In this document: one piece after another, positions 11,459 to 22,687 of the stretch
How the letters are laid out: every line of letters starts with the position of its first letter
Position numbering within the stretch: position 1 is the stretch's first letter
Assembly: GCA_917880885.1 (NCBI GenBank)
Contig: OU862928.1
Location: forward strand, 9,009,721 to 9,073,720
Source of the DNA: Limnephilus marmoratus
Lineage: Eukaryota > Arthropoda > Insecta > Trichoptera > Limnephilidae
Direction of reading: 5' to 3'
Length of the DNA stretch: 64,000 nt
The notes under the pieces: model-generated
Databases searched by the model: none
Told to the model about the DNA's origin: nothing
Seen by the model: only the letters and a program-made list of their open reading frames with translations
Translations under genes and position numbers: made by a program

Positions 11459-13052
11459 ATTACAACGTTATAGTTTAATTTTAGCGGGTTTCAATTATGA
11501 AATTGATTATGTAGCATCAGAAAAAAATTGTTCAGATTTTTTTTCAAGATTACCAATAGAAGAGACAAATAAATCTGAGGATTTGTATATAAAGAAATTG
11601 AGTTCTATTAATTTTCAAGATGACGAAAGAGATTTGTTATTTTATGTCAGTAATAACTCTCAGGTTCCATTAAATGTTGACAATTTAAAGAAAACTACAA
11701 ATCAAGATGAAGTGTTATCAATGGTAAAAACATATTTAAGGCAGGGTTGGCCAAGAAAAATTCCAAAAAATAACGATTTGTGGGCTTATTGGAAAATCAA
11801 AGATGAGTTGTCTTTAGTTGACGATTGTATTTTTTGGGGACATAAAGCCATTATTCCCAAAAGTATGAGAGAAGAGTTATTAAATCTTTTACATCGTGCA
11901 CATCTGGGAATAGCTAAAACAAAAGGATTGGCGAGGGGATATTTCTGGTGGGCAAAAATGGCCAAAGAAATAGAAAATTTAGTAAGGTCATGTAAAGAGT
12001 GTCTGGAAAATCAGGGAAATCCACCAAAATCACCTTTACAACATTGGCCAATTGAAGAAAAACCATGGAATAGGATTCATATTGACTTTTTTGGTCCGGT
12101 CGCCGATACAAATTTTTTAATTATGGTAGATGCAAGTACTAAATGGATCAAATGTATTAATATAAAACAAGCTAATACTAGTAATACGATTAGAGAATTA
12201 ACAAGGATGTTCGCACAATTTGGAGCAGTAGAAATTATTGTTTCGGATAACGGTTCAGTATTCTGTTCGGAAGAATTTAAACAATTTTGTAATAATAATA
12301 AAATTCAGCACATAACTTCTCCAGTAAACTACCCTCAAAGTAACGGTTTAGCAGAAAACGGGGTTAAAACATGTGAAAACATATTAAACGATGGAAGATT
12401 ACCTAGAGACTCAGATGATAGGTTAATGAAGTTTCTAATAGATTACAGGAATATCCCAAATACAACGACTGGTGTGGAACCTGCGGTAGCCATGTTAGGA
12501 CGAAGGTTAAGGTCGGTTTTTGATTTAATTTCACCAGTAATTGCAGAAAGGAGGGGGGAGAGGTGTATGTCTGAGAAGGTAAAGGAGAAAATATTGGATA
12601 GGAGGGAACAGCAGAGAAGGTTTTATAAATCTAAAAAAATAAATGCAGAAAATTATGTAGTTGGGAAGAAAGTCATGGTAAGGGATTTTAGAGGAAAAAA
12701 AGGTTGGGTTGCAGGCATCGTAAAGAAAAGAATTGGAAAAAATACATACTTAATTTATGTAAAAGATACCGGTCAAATATGGAAAAGGCATCAGGATCAA
12801 ATGACATCGATGAGTATGAAGGGGAATCCGAAGGAGCGTGAGAATATATCTGGTAAAGATCTAGGCTCTGATATGATGGTAACAGACCTAGACCGTTCCC
12901 ACTTTTTGGTTTCCCACTCAAAGGTGCTAATGGGTCGTCTCCTTTGTTTCAGGAACTACCATGGTAATCTCCTTGGGCTGGAAGGCTTCGGCAGAAGAAG
13001 ACTTGAGCTAATTATATTTTATTTTAATTTTATTTTAATTTATTGTTTGTAA
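11352..13052 (+). CDS. Gypsy 1 RNase H end and integrase, open but part of dead pol
   Basis: A 566-codon open stretch. It starts in the RNase H end (CDNQALVRILPEKKGIPVL), then the zinc-binding HHCC of integrase (HRAHLGIAKTKGL, then CKECLENQ), the catalytic core with Asp in IHIDFFGP, Asp in IVSDNGSVF and Glu in LAENGVK, and a basic C-terminal domain. It joins retroelement DNA to the host in the family. It is intact here but upstream frames are broken, so it could only be supplied in trans or as a relic. Confidence 0.75.
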   Translation: MYIYLYGRKFKLECDNQALVRILPEKKGIPVLSANRLQRYSLILAGFNYEIDYVASEKNCSDFFSRLPIEETNKSEDLYIKKLSSINFQDDERDLLFYVSNNSQVPLNVDNLKKTTNQDEVLSMVKTYLRQGWPRKIPKNNDLWAYWKIKDELSLVDDCIFWGHKAIIPKSMREELLNLLHRAHLGIAKTKGLARGYFWWAKMAKEIENLVRSCKECLENQGNPPKSPLQHWPIEEKPWNRIHIDFFGPVADTNFLIMVDASTKWIKCINIKQANTSNTIRELTRMFAQFGAVEIIVSDNGSVFCSEEFKQFCNNNKIQHITSPVNYPQSNGLAENGVKTCENILNDGRLPRDSDDRLMKFLIDYRNIPNTTTGVEPAVAMLGRRLRSVFDLISPVIAERRGERCMSEKVKEKILDRREQQRRFYKSKKINAENYVVGKKVMVRDFRGKKGWVAGIVKKRIGKNTYLIYVKDTGQIWKRHQDQMTSMSMKGNPKERENISGKDLGSDMMVTDLDRSHFLVSHSKVLMGRLLCFRNYHGNLLGLEGFGRRRLELIIFYFNFILIYCL

Positions 13053-13111
13053 TCAAGCTCGGGTTATATTGAAAAAACCCGGAAGGAATTCTTCTCTTAA
13101 GTGGGGGAGAA

Positions 13112-13314
13112 TGTGGTAGCTACTGGTACCTACTGGTAGCTACCTCCTTAATAGACGGGCGCTGGGAGCGCACGTCTATGGTTTGAATTTAGAGTGTTTT
13201 TGCTGTACGACTGCTGAAAGAAGCATCATACAGGGTTCTTTTATTTCAACAAGATTCCGGATAATTCTATTGTAAGAAAGTGTTATTAAATATATATTAT
13301 ATCAATATATAACA
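13112..13314 (+). repeat. 3' LTR of Gypsy 1
   Basis: An uninterrupted 203-nt LTR starting TGTGGTAGCTACTGG, preceded directly by a G/A-rich polypurine tract. It gives the reference from which the 5' LTR insertion can be delimited. Confidence 0.9.
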
Positions 13315-13526
13315 GCGTACCTTACCTATTGCTTAGTTCCGTTCGCCCGTTCCTGAGCCTCATACAGATAAGAGATTATTGTTACATTTCATTTAATTTT
13401 GTTTATCGTATACCTATTTGTTTGCATTTCTGCTTACGGCTAATCCGTTTTTGTTTGTACAGTCAATGAAATAGACTGCGTATTATTTTTTCAGTTTAAT
13501 TTTTAAAAGTTAATTTTTTTTATATA

Positions 13527-14459
13527 ATGGAGGAAGACGAAGATAGGCCTCCCGACCCAGGGTCGATATTAGATTTTTCTGATTCGGATTTTAATACTAG
13601 CCAGGTTTCTATTGCGCTCCCATCTCGTAAGCGACGACCATCGCATAGCCTTCACATTCCATCGAAAGTTAAATCTTTACCGCCGATTCAACAAACCTCG
13701 ACCCCTAACGACCTTAACACTAATAGTAACACCCAGACAAGTACTTTAACTAGCGATAATACAAAAAGTACTGACTTACTTTATCCTGCTTCCGCTTCCG
13801 GTCCTTTTATCGTTATGGTTCAGAGAACTGAACAAGGAAAACTTATTCATCCTTTAGATTTTGAAAAATTCTTATTTGACTAAAAAAATAATAACCTTGG
13901 TATTGTTAACGGTTCAATTAAACCGGAAGGGCGATATAAATTATCTATCGAGTTTAATACTGCCGCTTCCGCAAATTGATTTGTAAAAAAAAATGACTCG
14001 CTCTCAAACCATAAATATAAATCGTTCATCCCGACATTTAACCTTACGAGAATAAGTCTTGTGCGAGGAATTCTCACAAAGATCCCAGAGGCTGAAATTG
14101 TTGATGCTTTGAATAATTCCCACGGAACCCCGAAAGTATTAAAAGCACGTCGACTGAACTACAAGGATTCTTCTGATGGAAACCCGATCTGGAAACCTTC
14201 CCAATCTGTTATTACATTTGAAGGACAATCCCTACCGTCTCGTGTCTTTATTTATGATACCTCGCTTCCCGTCGATGTTTATAAATTCCCAACTATTCAA
14301 TGCTTCAATTGCTGCCGGTTTGGACATTCAAAACCCGTATGCCGCTCCCCTCCACGTTGTTACTTTTGCGGAGAAGGTCACCCATTTGATCAATGTCCGA
14401 AATCTTCCATTGATCCTATTGCATTAACTGTTCCGGTGCACATACCGCGGTCAGTCTAG
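13527..14459 (+). pseudogene. I-type LINE ORF1 (gag-like), broken
   Basis: Starts MEEDEDRPPDPG with a Ser/Thr/Asn-rich N-terminal region. The frame stops at 13881, resumes in a shifted frame (SLVRGILTKIPEAEI, an RRM-like strand-helix pattern), and ends in two CCHC knuckles: CFNCCRFGHSKPVC and CYFCGEGHPFDQC. This order is typical of ORF1 proteins that bind LINE RNA. At least two frame breaks mean the protein is not made intact. Confidence 0.7.
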
Positions 14460-14924
14460 CCTGTCCGGAATTATCAAGACAGAAGAACATAAAACATAAA
14501 ATGGCTACCGACAACATTTCGTACTTCCAGGCCTCAAAGTTATTCTCTCCTGCGAAAAAATCATTCGCAGAGATGACATCGTCCTCAGCTCCTTTCCAAA
14601 CAACCACCTTTTTAAAATCAACGTCATCTTCTCACAGAGAAACCATTCTCAAGCCAGTCAAACCCAACTCAAAATATACTCCTTACCTTGATAAAAAACC
14701 ATTGAATAATATTTTGACCAGCCCGAATGGGAATGCCAAATCCCAGACGCCCAATGGGTGTGCCATTAATGGTAATACTTCCCCTCCTGCTCTCCCCGAA
14801 ATAATGAATACTAATTCTTTTATACAAACTTTAATTACCCTTTTAATTTTAATCCTTACAAACAACAATACTGTACCGTCCAACGCTGCCGATAACATTA
14901 AATCTTTATTATCTTGCCTCCCCA

Positions 14925-17900
14925 ATGACTTCGAAACTGAACAAAATTCTTCAGTGGAACAGTAGAAGCCTCTTCGCTAACAAATCTGACCTAATTCAAT
15001 TACTCGACGAACACGAAGTTACAGTGGCCGTCATTTCTGAAACGTGGTTAAAACCCTCCTTTCACTTAAGAATTCCAGGTTATATTGTCTCAGACACGAC
15101 AGACCGGATGGTAAAGGCGGCACGGCTCTGATAATCCATAATTCTATCCCGTTTAAACAAATTAATAATCATACTCCCTCCGACGATATCCAGATAATAG
15201 CAGCTGTCTTGTCTGATATCACAATTTTATCAATATATATTCCTCCCTCTACGACTTTTATTGAAAATGAATGGGCACCAATCTTAACCCAGATTTGTTC
15301 CCCTTATATGACCCTCGGAGATTTTAATGCACATTCCCCTTCTTGGCGTAGCAAAATAACAAATAGTTCTGGCCGCAATCTTTTAAATTTTATTGATATC
15401 CATAACTTATGTTTTTTAAATGACGGATCTCCAACCAGATTCACCCCCCCTCATCAACGGAAAAGTGCTGTTGATTTATCTCTTTGTTCGTATTTCTTAG
15501 CATCTAAATGCTCTTGGGACATCCTAAACGATTCCCTCTCTAGTGATCATTTCCCAATTATAATCCGATTCCACCATCAATCTAACACTTATCCCCCCCA
15601 GTTAAAAATAATCTCAAATTTAGAATAAAAGATGCGAATTGGAGAACTTTCTCTTGTGAACTAGATAACCTTATTAATTTAACAAAATCGTCCCCGGGAG
15701 ACATCAGAATGCAATGTGAGACATTTCCCTCTATGGTTATAAATGCAGTGGAAAAATCCATCCCGAAACACAATGCGAACATTAAAATAAAACACTCTAC
15801 TCCGTGGTGGGACGAGGAATGCACTCGCTCCGTCAACTCTCGTAAAAAAGCAATTTCCTCTTTTCGTAAGTGTATGTCACTAGAAAATTTTTTATCAGTT
15901 AAAAAAGCCCAGGCAGAAACCAAACGAATTTTGAAAAATAAAAAACGCGCTGGATGGCGGAAGTTCTGTGAGAACTTGTCTCCGGAAACTCCCCAGTCTT
16001 CAGTTTGATCTAGCTTAAAAAAATTTGGATCATCCTATTCTCCGCCGAGAATCAAACATATATCAGAAGAAATTCTTATAGGATTTGCGGATAAAATAGC
16101 CCCCCCATCGGTGGCCGGATGTGAAGAAATGTCTTCTATTAAGCCATATCCATCTCATTCTAACTGGCTAGATGCTCCTTTCTCCATTGATGAGATGAAA
16201 CGAGTAATAAGAGCCCTTTCTGACTCTGCTCCGAGTCCCGATGGAATATTTAATAGTTTCATTAAATCATTTTCTGGTATGGCGGTTGAATATTTCTTAT
16301 CTCTTATTAATAATATGTTTGAAACAGGACTAATTCCGGATGATTGGAAAACTCAAAAAATCATTCCCATTTTAAAACCTGGAAAAAATCCATCTGAAAT
16401 TTCGTTTTATCGGCCTATTGCTCTTTCATCATGTTTGATGAAAGTAGCGGAGCGTTTGATGAAAAACAGATTAGAGTGGTTTGTTGAAAGTCAAGATATT
16501 ATCTCACCAAATCAGTATGGTTTTCGGAAAAAGAAATCTACAATGGATAATTTAAGTTTGTTCACAACTGATATCCGAGTTTCTCAATCCCTAAATGTTT
16601 TACTGAATGTTTTGAAAGAAAAGCTAATTAAAAAACAAATCCCCCCGAAATTGGTCCAATTTATTATTAATTTGATCTCAAATAGGTCCATTATTATTGA
16701 GTCTTCCTCTAAATGCTTAAGGCGCAAACTATGGAGAGGTTTGCCCCAGGGTTCTGTTATTAGTTCTCTGTTGTTTAATATTTATATAAGCGACCTAGAC
16801 TCAGTAATTCCTTTTTCTATCAAGCGACTTTACTTTGCGGATGATATCCTTATATATTTGTTACATAAAAATATTATTCTTGCAGCTAAGGAAATGAATT
16901 TGGCTTTACAATATATTAAAAGCTGGTTGTCAATAAATGGGATGAATCTGGCGGCATCTAAAACAAGGGTCGTGGCTTTCACGCGCAAAAGAAAAATTCC
17001 CCACTTCTCAATCTCTTTTGATAATGTGCCTCTACAAACCGCTACTCAAATCAAATTCCCTGGTCTTATTTTGAACCATAAACTTTCCTGGCGTTCACAC
17101 ATTCAGATAATTTCTACAAAGTGTGAAAAGGGACTTAATATGATGCGAGCAGTTTCCAGAGTACGGTGGGGATCTCATCTTACCACTCTTAAATTAATGT
17201 ATAATTCCCTAGTTCGGAGCCACTTGGATTATGGCTCATTCCTTTTTGACCCACTCCCTAAATATTTAGATAAGAAAATGGAAAGAATTCAATCAAAAGC
17301 CCCCAGAATGATTATTGGAGCTATGAAGTCTTCTCCAATTAATGCGCTTCAGGTGGAATGTGGGGAGCCACCATTGTATTTCAGAAGGCAATTCCTTGCC
17401 AATAAATATATTTTCAAGGCTTTATCATTATCACATCATCCTATTAAACAAAGTCTTAATCGGTTAAGTGTTAATTTGAATTCTAACAAAAGATTGAAAG
17501 AAAAACAATGTTTTCCTCTCCTAATTAAAAGTTTTCATCTCTATAATTCTCTATCATCTTCCCTCCAATATCTTCAAGAAGTTCCCAATCTCCCTATATA
17601 CAATATTCCATTTAAGGCAATCACTTTTATGCCGAACACAATAACATCAGTCTTTCAGAAGAATATTTTATCTTCCCCAAATAAATTTCAAAATGTGGAT
17701 GATTGTTTTAAAAGCATTGTGGCATCAAAATTCCCTGGATTTTCCATCCTTTACACTGATGGTTCCAAATTTGAAAATAAAAGATGTGGAGCATCGATAT
17801 ATAGTCCAGAATTCAACATCAATCTCACTTATAAATTACCGAAAGAAGCTTCCATATTTATAGCTGAATGCTTTGCAATTGAACAAGCGCTAAATCAAAT

Positions 17901-18612
17901 CCAGGTTCTCAACATTCATCGAGCCTTACTATGTACTGATTCGCTAAGTGCTCTAACTAAAATTAGGTCAAATATTCTATGTTATCCGGAAGACAATATT
18001 ATATGTAAAATAAAAAATCTTCTCAATTCTCTAAGTGAATCTGGGTTTGAGACGATATTGGCCTGGGTCCCTGCCCATTTGGGTATCGAGGGTAATGAGA
18101 TGGCCGATTTTCTCACCAAATCTGGTTCAGATTCCGGAACTATCCCACTAAATTTTAGATTTCCTATCTCCGATGTCTTCCCGTTTCTTAAATCCAACAT
18201 GACTCGTGCCTGGGAAGAAAATTGGGCAGTCTCCAAAATAAGAACTGGATCTTTCTATGCTGGAATTCAAAACCATATCCCTGCTAAGCCATGGTTTCAC
18301 GGTAAAAAACTTTCAAAACGATTCATTTCACGTATTTCGAGAATGAGAATTGGTCACTGTTCAATTGCATCTCACTTGTCTAGAATTAGAGTTTTAGATG
18401 ATCCGGTCTGCCAGTGCGGTGTGGAAGAGGAAACCCTCGACCACGTTTTCTTTAACTGTAAAAACCATTCATCTTTCAAGAACATATACCGCCGGCTTAT
18501 TAAAATCACACACCAGTCCCCCCTTAACATTTCATACCTTTTATCTCTTAACAATTCTCGTGTTCATACAGCTTTATGTAAGTTTATTAACCTGAATGAA
18601 TTCAATATTTAA
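14925..18612 (+). pseudogene. I-type LINE ORF2: endonuclease, RT, RNase H, broken
   Basis: Endonuclease motifs are visible (QWNSRSL, ISETWL, then after a frameshift GKGGTALIIH, LGDFNAHSPSW and SSDHFPI). Further breaks fall near 15600 and at 16006. The long frame from 16111 holds RT: YRPIALSS, QYGFRKKKST, GLPQGSVISSLLFNIYISD and YFADDILIY. The segment expected to hold the first catalytic Asp, between FTTDIRVS and VLLNVLKEK, is missing. RNase H follows (YTDGSKFENK, AECFAIEQAL, CTDSLSA, WVPAHLGIEGNEMAD), then a CQCGVEEETLDHVFFNC knuckle. Not catalytically competent as it stands. Confidence 0.8.
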
Positions 18613-18864
18613 TTTGTTTTAGTGATCTAAATGAGACCAATACTTAATTTGTTTTATTATTTTCCCAATAGATTAACCGAATTTTTTTATCCACTTTAAC
18701 TATTACCGGTACAAAGCACTCTTTTCAGGGTGAATTGCCTAAAACCAAAAAAAAAAAAAAACTACAACTACGCAATAAATTACGACAACACTTTTGCCAC
18801 AAAATGAACGAAGACTATATTGTATAGCATGCAGTATTCACCAGTTAATTAAATCATGTTTTAC

Positions 18865-18895
18865 CTTGAATTTGAATCTCGCCCAAGTGTGTCTT
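18865..18895 (-). CDS. CCP gene exon, linker type C (31 nt)
   Basis: A 31-nt mini-exon, acceptor ttatttcag, donor aag|gtaaaa, phases 1-2, nine whole codons reading DTLGRDSNS. It supplies the phase change needed between the B exon at 19607 and the A exon at the window edge. Weakly conserved against the other linkers, so called on splice signals and phase. The downstream intron is about 18.7 kb, almost all transposon. Confidence 0.5.
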
Positions 18896-19606
18896 CTGAA
18901 ATAAAACAAAAGTCCATACACAATAAATGATTTCATAAAATAAGGAATAATGTACCACAATTATTTTCCATCTGGCACTGAAACACTCGGAAAATGCTTG
19001 CCTAGTACCTGAAAACACAGCCAAAGTGTTGAGAACATGAACACGAAAAAGAAAATCTACAAAATTTAAACAGCGTTTGACGTGCTCCGGTGCCCGAGCT
19101 CATTGTTATCAGGATGGGTTACTTAACAGAATTTGAACAATTCATCATATTTCAAAGACAAAATTCGAGTTCTGTTACTATTCAAAAACCGAAACAACCG
19201 GTTTATGATGGAATAATAACATAATTTTTACAGAACTTGAAATTTAACTTTAAATTTCAAGGGAACATGGCTGCGATATGGGGAGGTTAGACTTTACGAA
19301 GGATTTGTTTGTTTGTTTTTGTTTTCCTTTTTTTTCTTTTTTTTATGTGTGGTAAGTACGCGTCATCCAGGGCGAGGTAATTTAAATATGAGTTTTCATT
19401 GGTGGGTATCCCCGCATAAAATGTTTACGCGAAACTTAAAATGTATTTTTTTTATTAGAGGAATATCAGAATCTTGGTAATTTTGGGAAACCCGTATCTA
19501 TTTTGTAGCTCCCAGGGCTATGCTTAAGGTTTTGTTCTGGAATATTTGACTAAAATATTTGGGATTCCCTTTCCCTTTTTGTACATAATAATAATTACTA
19601 GTATAC
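18896..19606. other. Intron, AT-rich, no gene seen
   Basis: Intron between the linker at 18865 and the B exon at 19607. Contains T-rich runs near 19320-19345 and no recognisable element. Confidence 0.5.
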
Positions 19607-19825
19607 CTATTTCCACATCTAGTAATTTGCATTCTGGTACTGGATTATTCCAACTTCCGTTATTACAAGTTAGATTGTTCAGTCTTTCTTCCAGGTAATG
19701 TCCCATCTTGCAAGTGGAAACGAGAATGGTACCATGGGGTAAACTGGTTTCGCAAAGTATACTCTGGTTCAGGTAAGACCAGCAACCAAAGTTGACAGAG
19801 TTTGAAGACACCATTTCGCAGTTTT
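19607..19825 (-). CDS. CCP gene exon, module type B (six-Cys)
   Basis: A 219-nt exon, acceptor ctgttacag, donor ata g|gtatac, phases 1-1. Reads NCEMVSSNSVNFGC, SILCETSLPHGT, STCKMGHY, LTCNNGSWNN and VPECKLLDVEI. Six cysteines, with the PHG and CNNGSW hallmarks of the other B exons. The longest B exon, with a short tail after the last cysteine. Confidence 0.9.
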
Positions 19826-20452
19826 CTGTAACAGAAATTTAAAACTCAGTATGAAGTACACAATAAGTATTCTCAAAACTGAAAGATCGGTTGATTGGTC
19901 AGACATCTCAAAACACAAAGTTTTGAGATAATGAGGAAAGCAATATTCGAATGCTCATGGTAAATCGAACATTTTTTACCCGTGTCAGTATTTTAGATAT
20001 TAAATTTGCTATAAAATAATAACTTTCCAGAAGCAGCAACATTTTGTTTGATTCATTATAGTTGACGTGTTTTTGTACTTGTCATTATAATTGTTGGTTT
20101 TATGCATTATAATAGATTTGGTAGTGTTTATGAGTAATCTGAGTTTTTGACCAGATGGAGGATATACTTTTACATATAACTGCATCCTCAACTCAAATTT
20201 AAATTTTTCGGAGATATGTGATTAATCAACTGGACGATCGAGGTATCATTAAATCTTTTGAAACATTAAAAGTTTTCTCATTTGTTATAAGTTATAATAC
20301 TAAAACTGTACAAGGAAAAAAAAAACTATTTTTTATTTTAAAAAAATGAGTCATAGCTTTCTTTCAAATTTCCTTTGCTTTCGTGGCTTGCTATTTACAA
20401 AATCTCCAGGGATTGAAGCTCGAGCCCCACCTCTTTATTTAATTTACTTACG

Positions 20453-20595
20453 ACATTGGTAAGACAATTAAACTCTCAAAATATCTCTTCTTTGCTGATG
20501 ATGTTAAACTTTTCAAGATTATAAAAAATCACACTCTTCTGCAAAATGCTCTTGATTCTCTTGTCAAATGGTCATCACTGAACAACTTTTCGTAA
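20453..20595 (+). pseudogene. LINE RT fragment
   Basis: Reads KYLFFADDVKLFKII followed by LLQNALDSLVKWSS, the Y/F-ADD catalytic block of a CR1/Jockey-group RT. Only about 45 codons remain. It lies in the intron 3' of the A exon at 20647. Confidence 0.7.
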
Positions 20596-20646
20596 ATTTC
20601 TATGAACTGACATTTAAAATTAAACTAAAGTTTTTGAAACACTCAC

Positions 20647-20807
20647 TAGAACATGTCGCCATTTCTGTCCATTGGTCATCCACACACCAGGAGACATTAA
20701 TAGGAGACGAGTAGTTTTGGTTACAGAAGAAGCGGAGCTCGTTGTTGTAATTCTCCCCAAGCGTGACCACGTATCTGCCATTTTCAGGCTTCTGAGGAAG
20801 GTCGCAT
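20647..20807 (-). CDS. CCP gene exon, module type A (short)
   Basis: A 161-nt exon, acceptor tcttccag, donor tct a|gtgag, phases 2-1. Encodes a compact CCP module: CDLPQKPENGRYVV, RFFCNQNY, SWCVDDQW and MATCS. The 'P-x-NG-x-Y' and the Trp before the last cysteine are classic CCP positions. About 17 codons shorter than the A exons at 25967 and 31605, mostly before the first cysteine. Confidence 0.85.
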
Positions 20808-20879
20808 CTGGAAGAAAAAATTTTTTTCACCATCCAAAGTCCAGAAAATTCACAGAGATGATAGGTCCACTAATTCAAG

Positions 20880-21665
20880 AGCAGTTGGAAAGCTTTTGAG
20901 CCGGGTAAATAGCTTTCGTGCCAGAAAGCTGTTCAAAGAGTTCTTTCCGATAAAAATTTAGGAGGTAGAGGTGTAGTCAAAATAACATCTTTGAAACACA
21001 ATCAGGTAGAATATTTTTCCATAGGAAAGTTAATAGTTCAGAAATGCACAAAATAATTTGCAAGGCAGAATGAACATTACTCCTTTAAATTTATATGACG
21101 AGAATGCCAACATTCTTATAAATACTAACCAGGAATTATTAGATTTCTGGTCAAATAAAATCATTCACGCAAAACACTTCAATTATCTCAACCAAACGAA
21201 TGTTGACAAACTTTCGTCAAACAAATGGTTGAGTATTGGAGAGTTGAGCGCAGAAATAGAAGGATTTATGCTAGATAAGATAGTCATTAATACTAAAAAT
21301 AATAGGAAGCATATACATAATCAAAGATATAAATCAAAATGATGATTAATGTAGAAATTGTTTGGCTTTTCCGGAAACCATAGATCATATTATATCGGGA
21401 TGTTCTGTATTAGCGCCGTCCGAGTATACATTTTGGCACAATCAGGGTTTAAAAATAATTCACCAACGTTTGATAATTAAACATAACTTTATTGACTGCC
21501 GTAATACAGTACCATAGAATTTTTAGAAAATGAATTTTATGAAATATATTATGATAAAACTATACTAACAGATAGAACAATTAGTCATAATAGACCTGAT
21601 ATAGTTTTACATGACAAAATTAAAAAAAATAACTTATATCATTGATGTCGCTATTCCAAATTCCT
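20880..21665 (+). pseudogene. R4-type LINE 3' remnant with RLE endonuclease
   Basis: Reads LGGRGVVKITSLKHNQVE (from 20958), then NKWLSIGELSAEIEGF. After stops comes a CCHC finger CRNCLAFPETIDHIISGC (21352-21405), then RTISHNRPDIVL and ITYIIDVAIPNS. The CCHC followed by an R-P-D...D-V-A-I-P block is the restriction-like endonuclease arrangement of R2/R4/NeSL-type LINEs, not the APE type used by the other LINEs here. Several stops and frameshifts make it inactive. Confidence 0.7.
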
Positions 21666-21772
21666 GTAATATTTAAAAATCTAATAGTCTGAAGCGATAA
21701 TAATAATACCAAATTATAATAATAAGAGAGGGCTGCTGAAATATTTAAGTAAAATCTGAAAAATGTACTTAC

Positions 21773-21809
21773 TGCTTTTGAACTGGTGAAGACGTTGTTG
21801 TGGTTGAAA
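21773..21809 (-). CDS. CCP gene exon, linker type C (short form)
   Basis: A 37-nt exon, acceptor cttttttcag, donor ca|gtaagt, phases 1-2. Its 11 codons read STTTTSSPVQK, a mucin-like Ser/Thr stretch. It joins the B exon at 23854 to the A exon at 20647 in frame. Length and phases equal those of the linker at 62568-62604. Confidence 0.65.
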
Positions 21810-21999
21810 CTGAAAAAAGAGATAATTTTAATTATTTTCAAGTTGCTGAAAAAATACAACGTTTAGTCACAATAGTTACGTCGTTAATAAACAAGGAAAA
21901 CAATACTGGTTCAAACGTGATCCCTGTGGAACGGCAATGAAGATTATTATATCAGTATTATAAATTTTAAACTTAACATCCCTTTAAAGCACATAAATT

Positions 22000-22590
22000 A
22001 CCCGTCGTTGATGAAAACTTTAAATATTTTAACTTTAGAAAACGGATGAAAAATAAACGTCCTAACCTTTTTATTAAAATAATTAAACTCTAAATTAAAC
22101 TGTTGTGAACTCCTGCAATTAATAAATCTACATGTACCTACACGAAAAACTAGACAAACATTGACATTTTATACGTACATCTCATTCGAACTATGATTTG
22201 CATTCTCTAATACAAAACGTTTACATAGTCTTGGTAACAAATACTTAAACAACTTGGATGTATTTGACAATAATTATAACTTAGCAAAGTTCAAACGCCA
22301 TATGTGCCAACTATGTATTTCTACCTATCCCATAAACTAATGCAACAATTTTAAACATTGCCTACTTTATATCAACTACTATATTTTATGGACTACATTT
22401 TGTTTCTAATGTTACCTATATTTTGTTAACGCTTATATTTTATGTAACCTATTTTTTATTTTTAACATATATTATATTACTTGCATTTTGTAAACTCATT
22501 ATGTTCACTGTAATTAAAAAAAAAACATGTACCGCCTTCTATGTAAAAGCCCTATGGGTGTTAAAATAAATAAATAAAATTATATTAAAT
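22000..22590 (+). mobile_element. CR1-group LINE 3' end
   Basis: The frame from 22110 reads LHVPTRKTRQTLTFY, one stop, then LNNLDVFDNNYNLAKFK, matching the C-terminal end of the LINE ORF2s at 5690-5870 and 7380-7600 in pattern. A 3' UTR and an (AATA)n-type tail at about 22560-22580 follow. Confidence 0.65.
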
Positions 22591-22687
22591 ATATTGCTAC
22601 ACATTTTCAAACCGATTTGTTGATGGTAGGTCGGCTATCATGGAGAGCATTCGTTTACATGTTCTCTTAGTCACCGTCAGCATAGAC

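Larger units (their letters stand above)
391..13314 (+). mobile_element. Ty3/Gypsy LTR retrotransposon 1 with nested insertions
   Basis: LTRs of 203 bp begin TGTGGTAGC and end AACA or TACA. The 5' LTR is 391-530 plus 980-1042, the 3' LTR 13112-13314. A primer binding site starts tggcgacgag at 1044; a polypurine tract (agtgggggagaa) ends at 13111. Flanking 5-mers gtgta (386-390) and gcgta (13315-13319) fit a target duplication with one change. I counted three LTR differences. Inserted inside are a SINE, two CR1-group LINEs and, within the second, a hAT MITE. Gag and pol are broken. The polyprotein resembles the second Gypsy element at 33376-38699. Confidence 0.9.
343..18763 (+). mobile_element. 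I-type LINE with RNase H, split by a Gypsy insertion
   Basis: A non-LTR retrotransposon whose body lies at 13320-18748, followed by an A-run at about 18747-18760. The proposed 5' piece is 343-390, because 15-bp direct repeats differing at one base lie at 328-342 and 18764-18778. A Gypsy element (391-13314) then sits about 48 bp inside it. The element encodes ORF1 with CCHC knuckles, and ORF2 with an APE-like endonuclease, RT, RNase H and a C-terminal CCHC. Both ORFs are broken. Assigned to the I/R1/LOA group because of the RNase H domain; finer placement needs a tree. Confidence 0.75.

Noticed and set aside
18865..19007. Possible alternative last exon with a hydrophobic stretch (minus strand, from acceptor at about 19007, reading WKIIVVHYSLFYEIIYC and ending KT-stop)
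   Set aside because: Frame conflicts with the linker exon at 18865-18895 and only one weak acceptor supports it; a membrane anchor here is not established.
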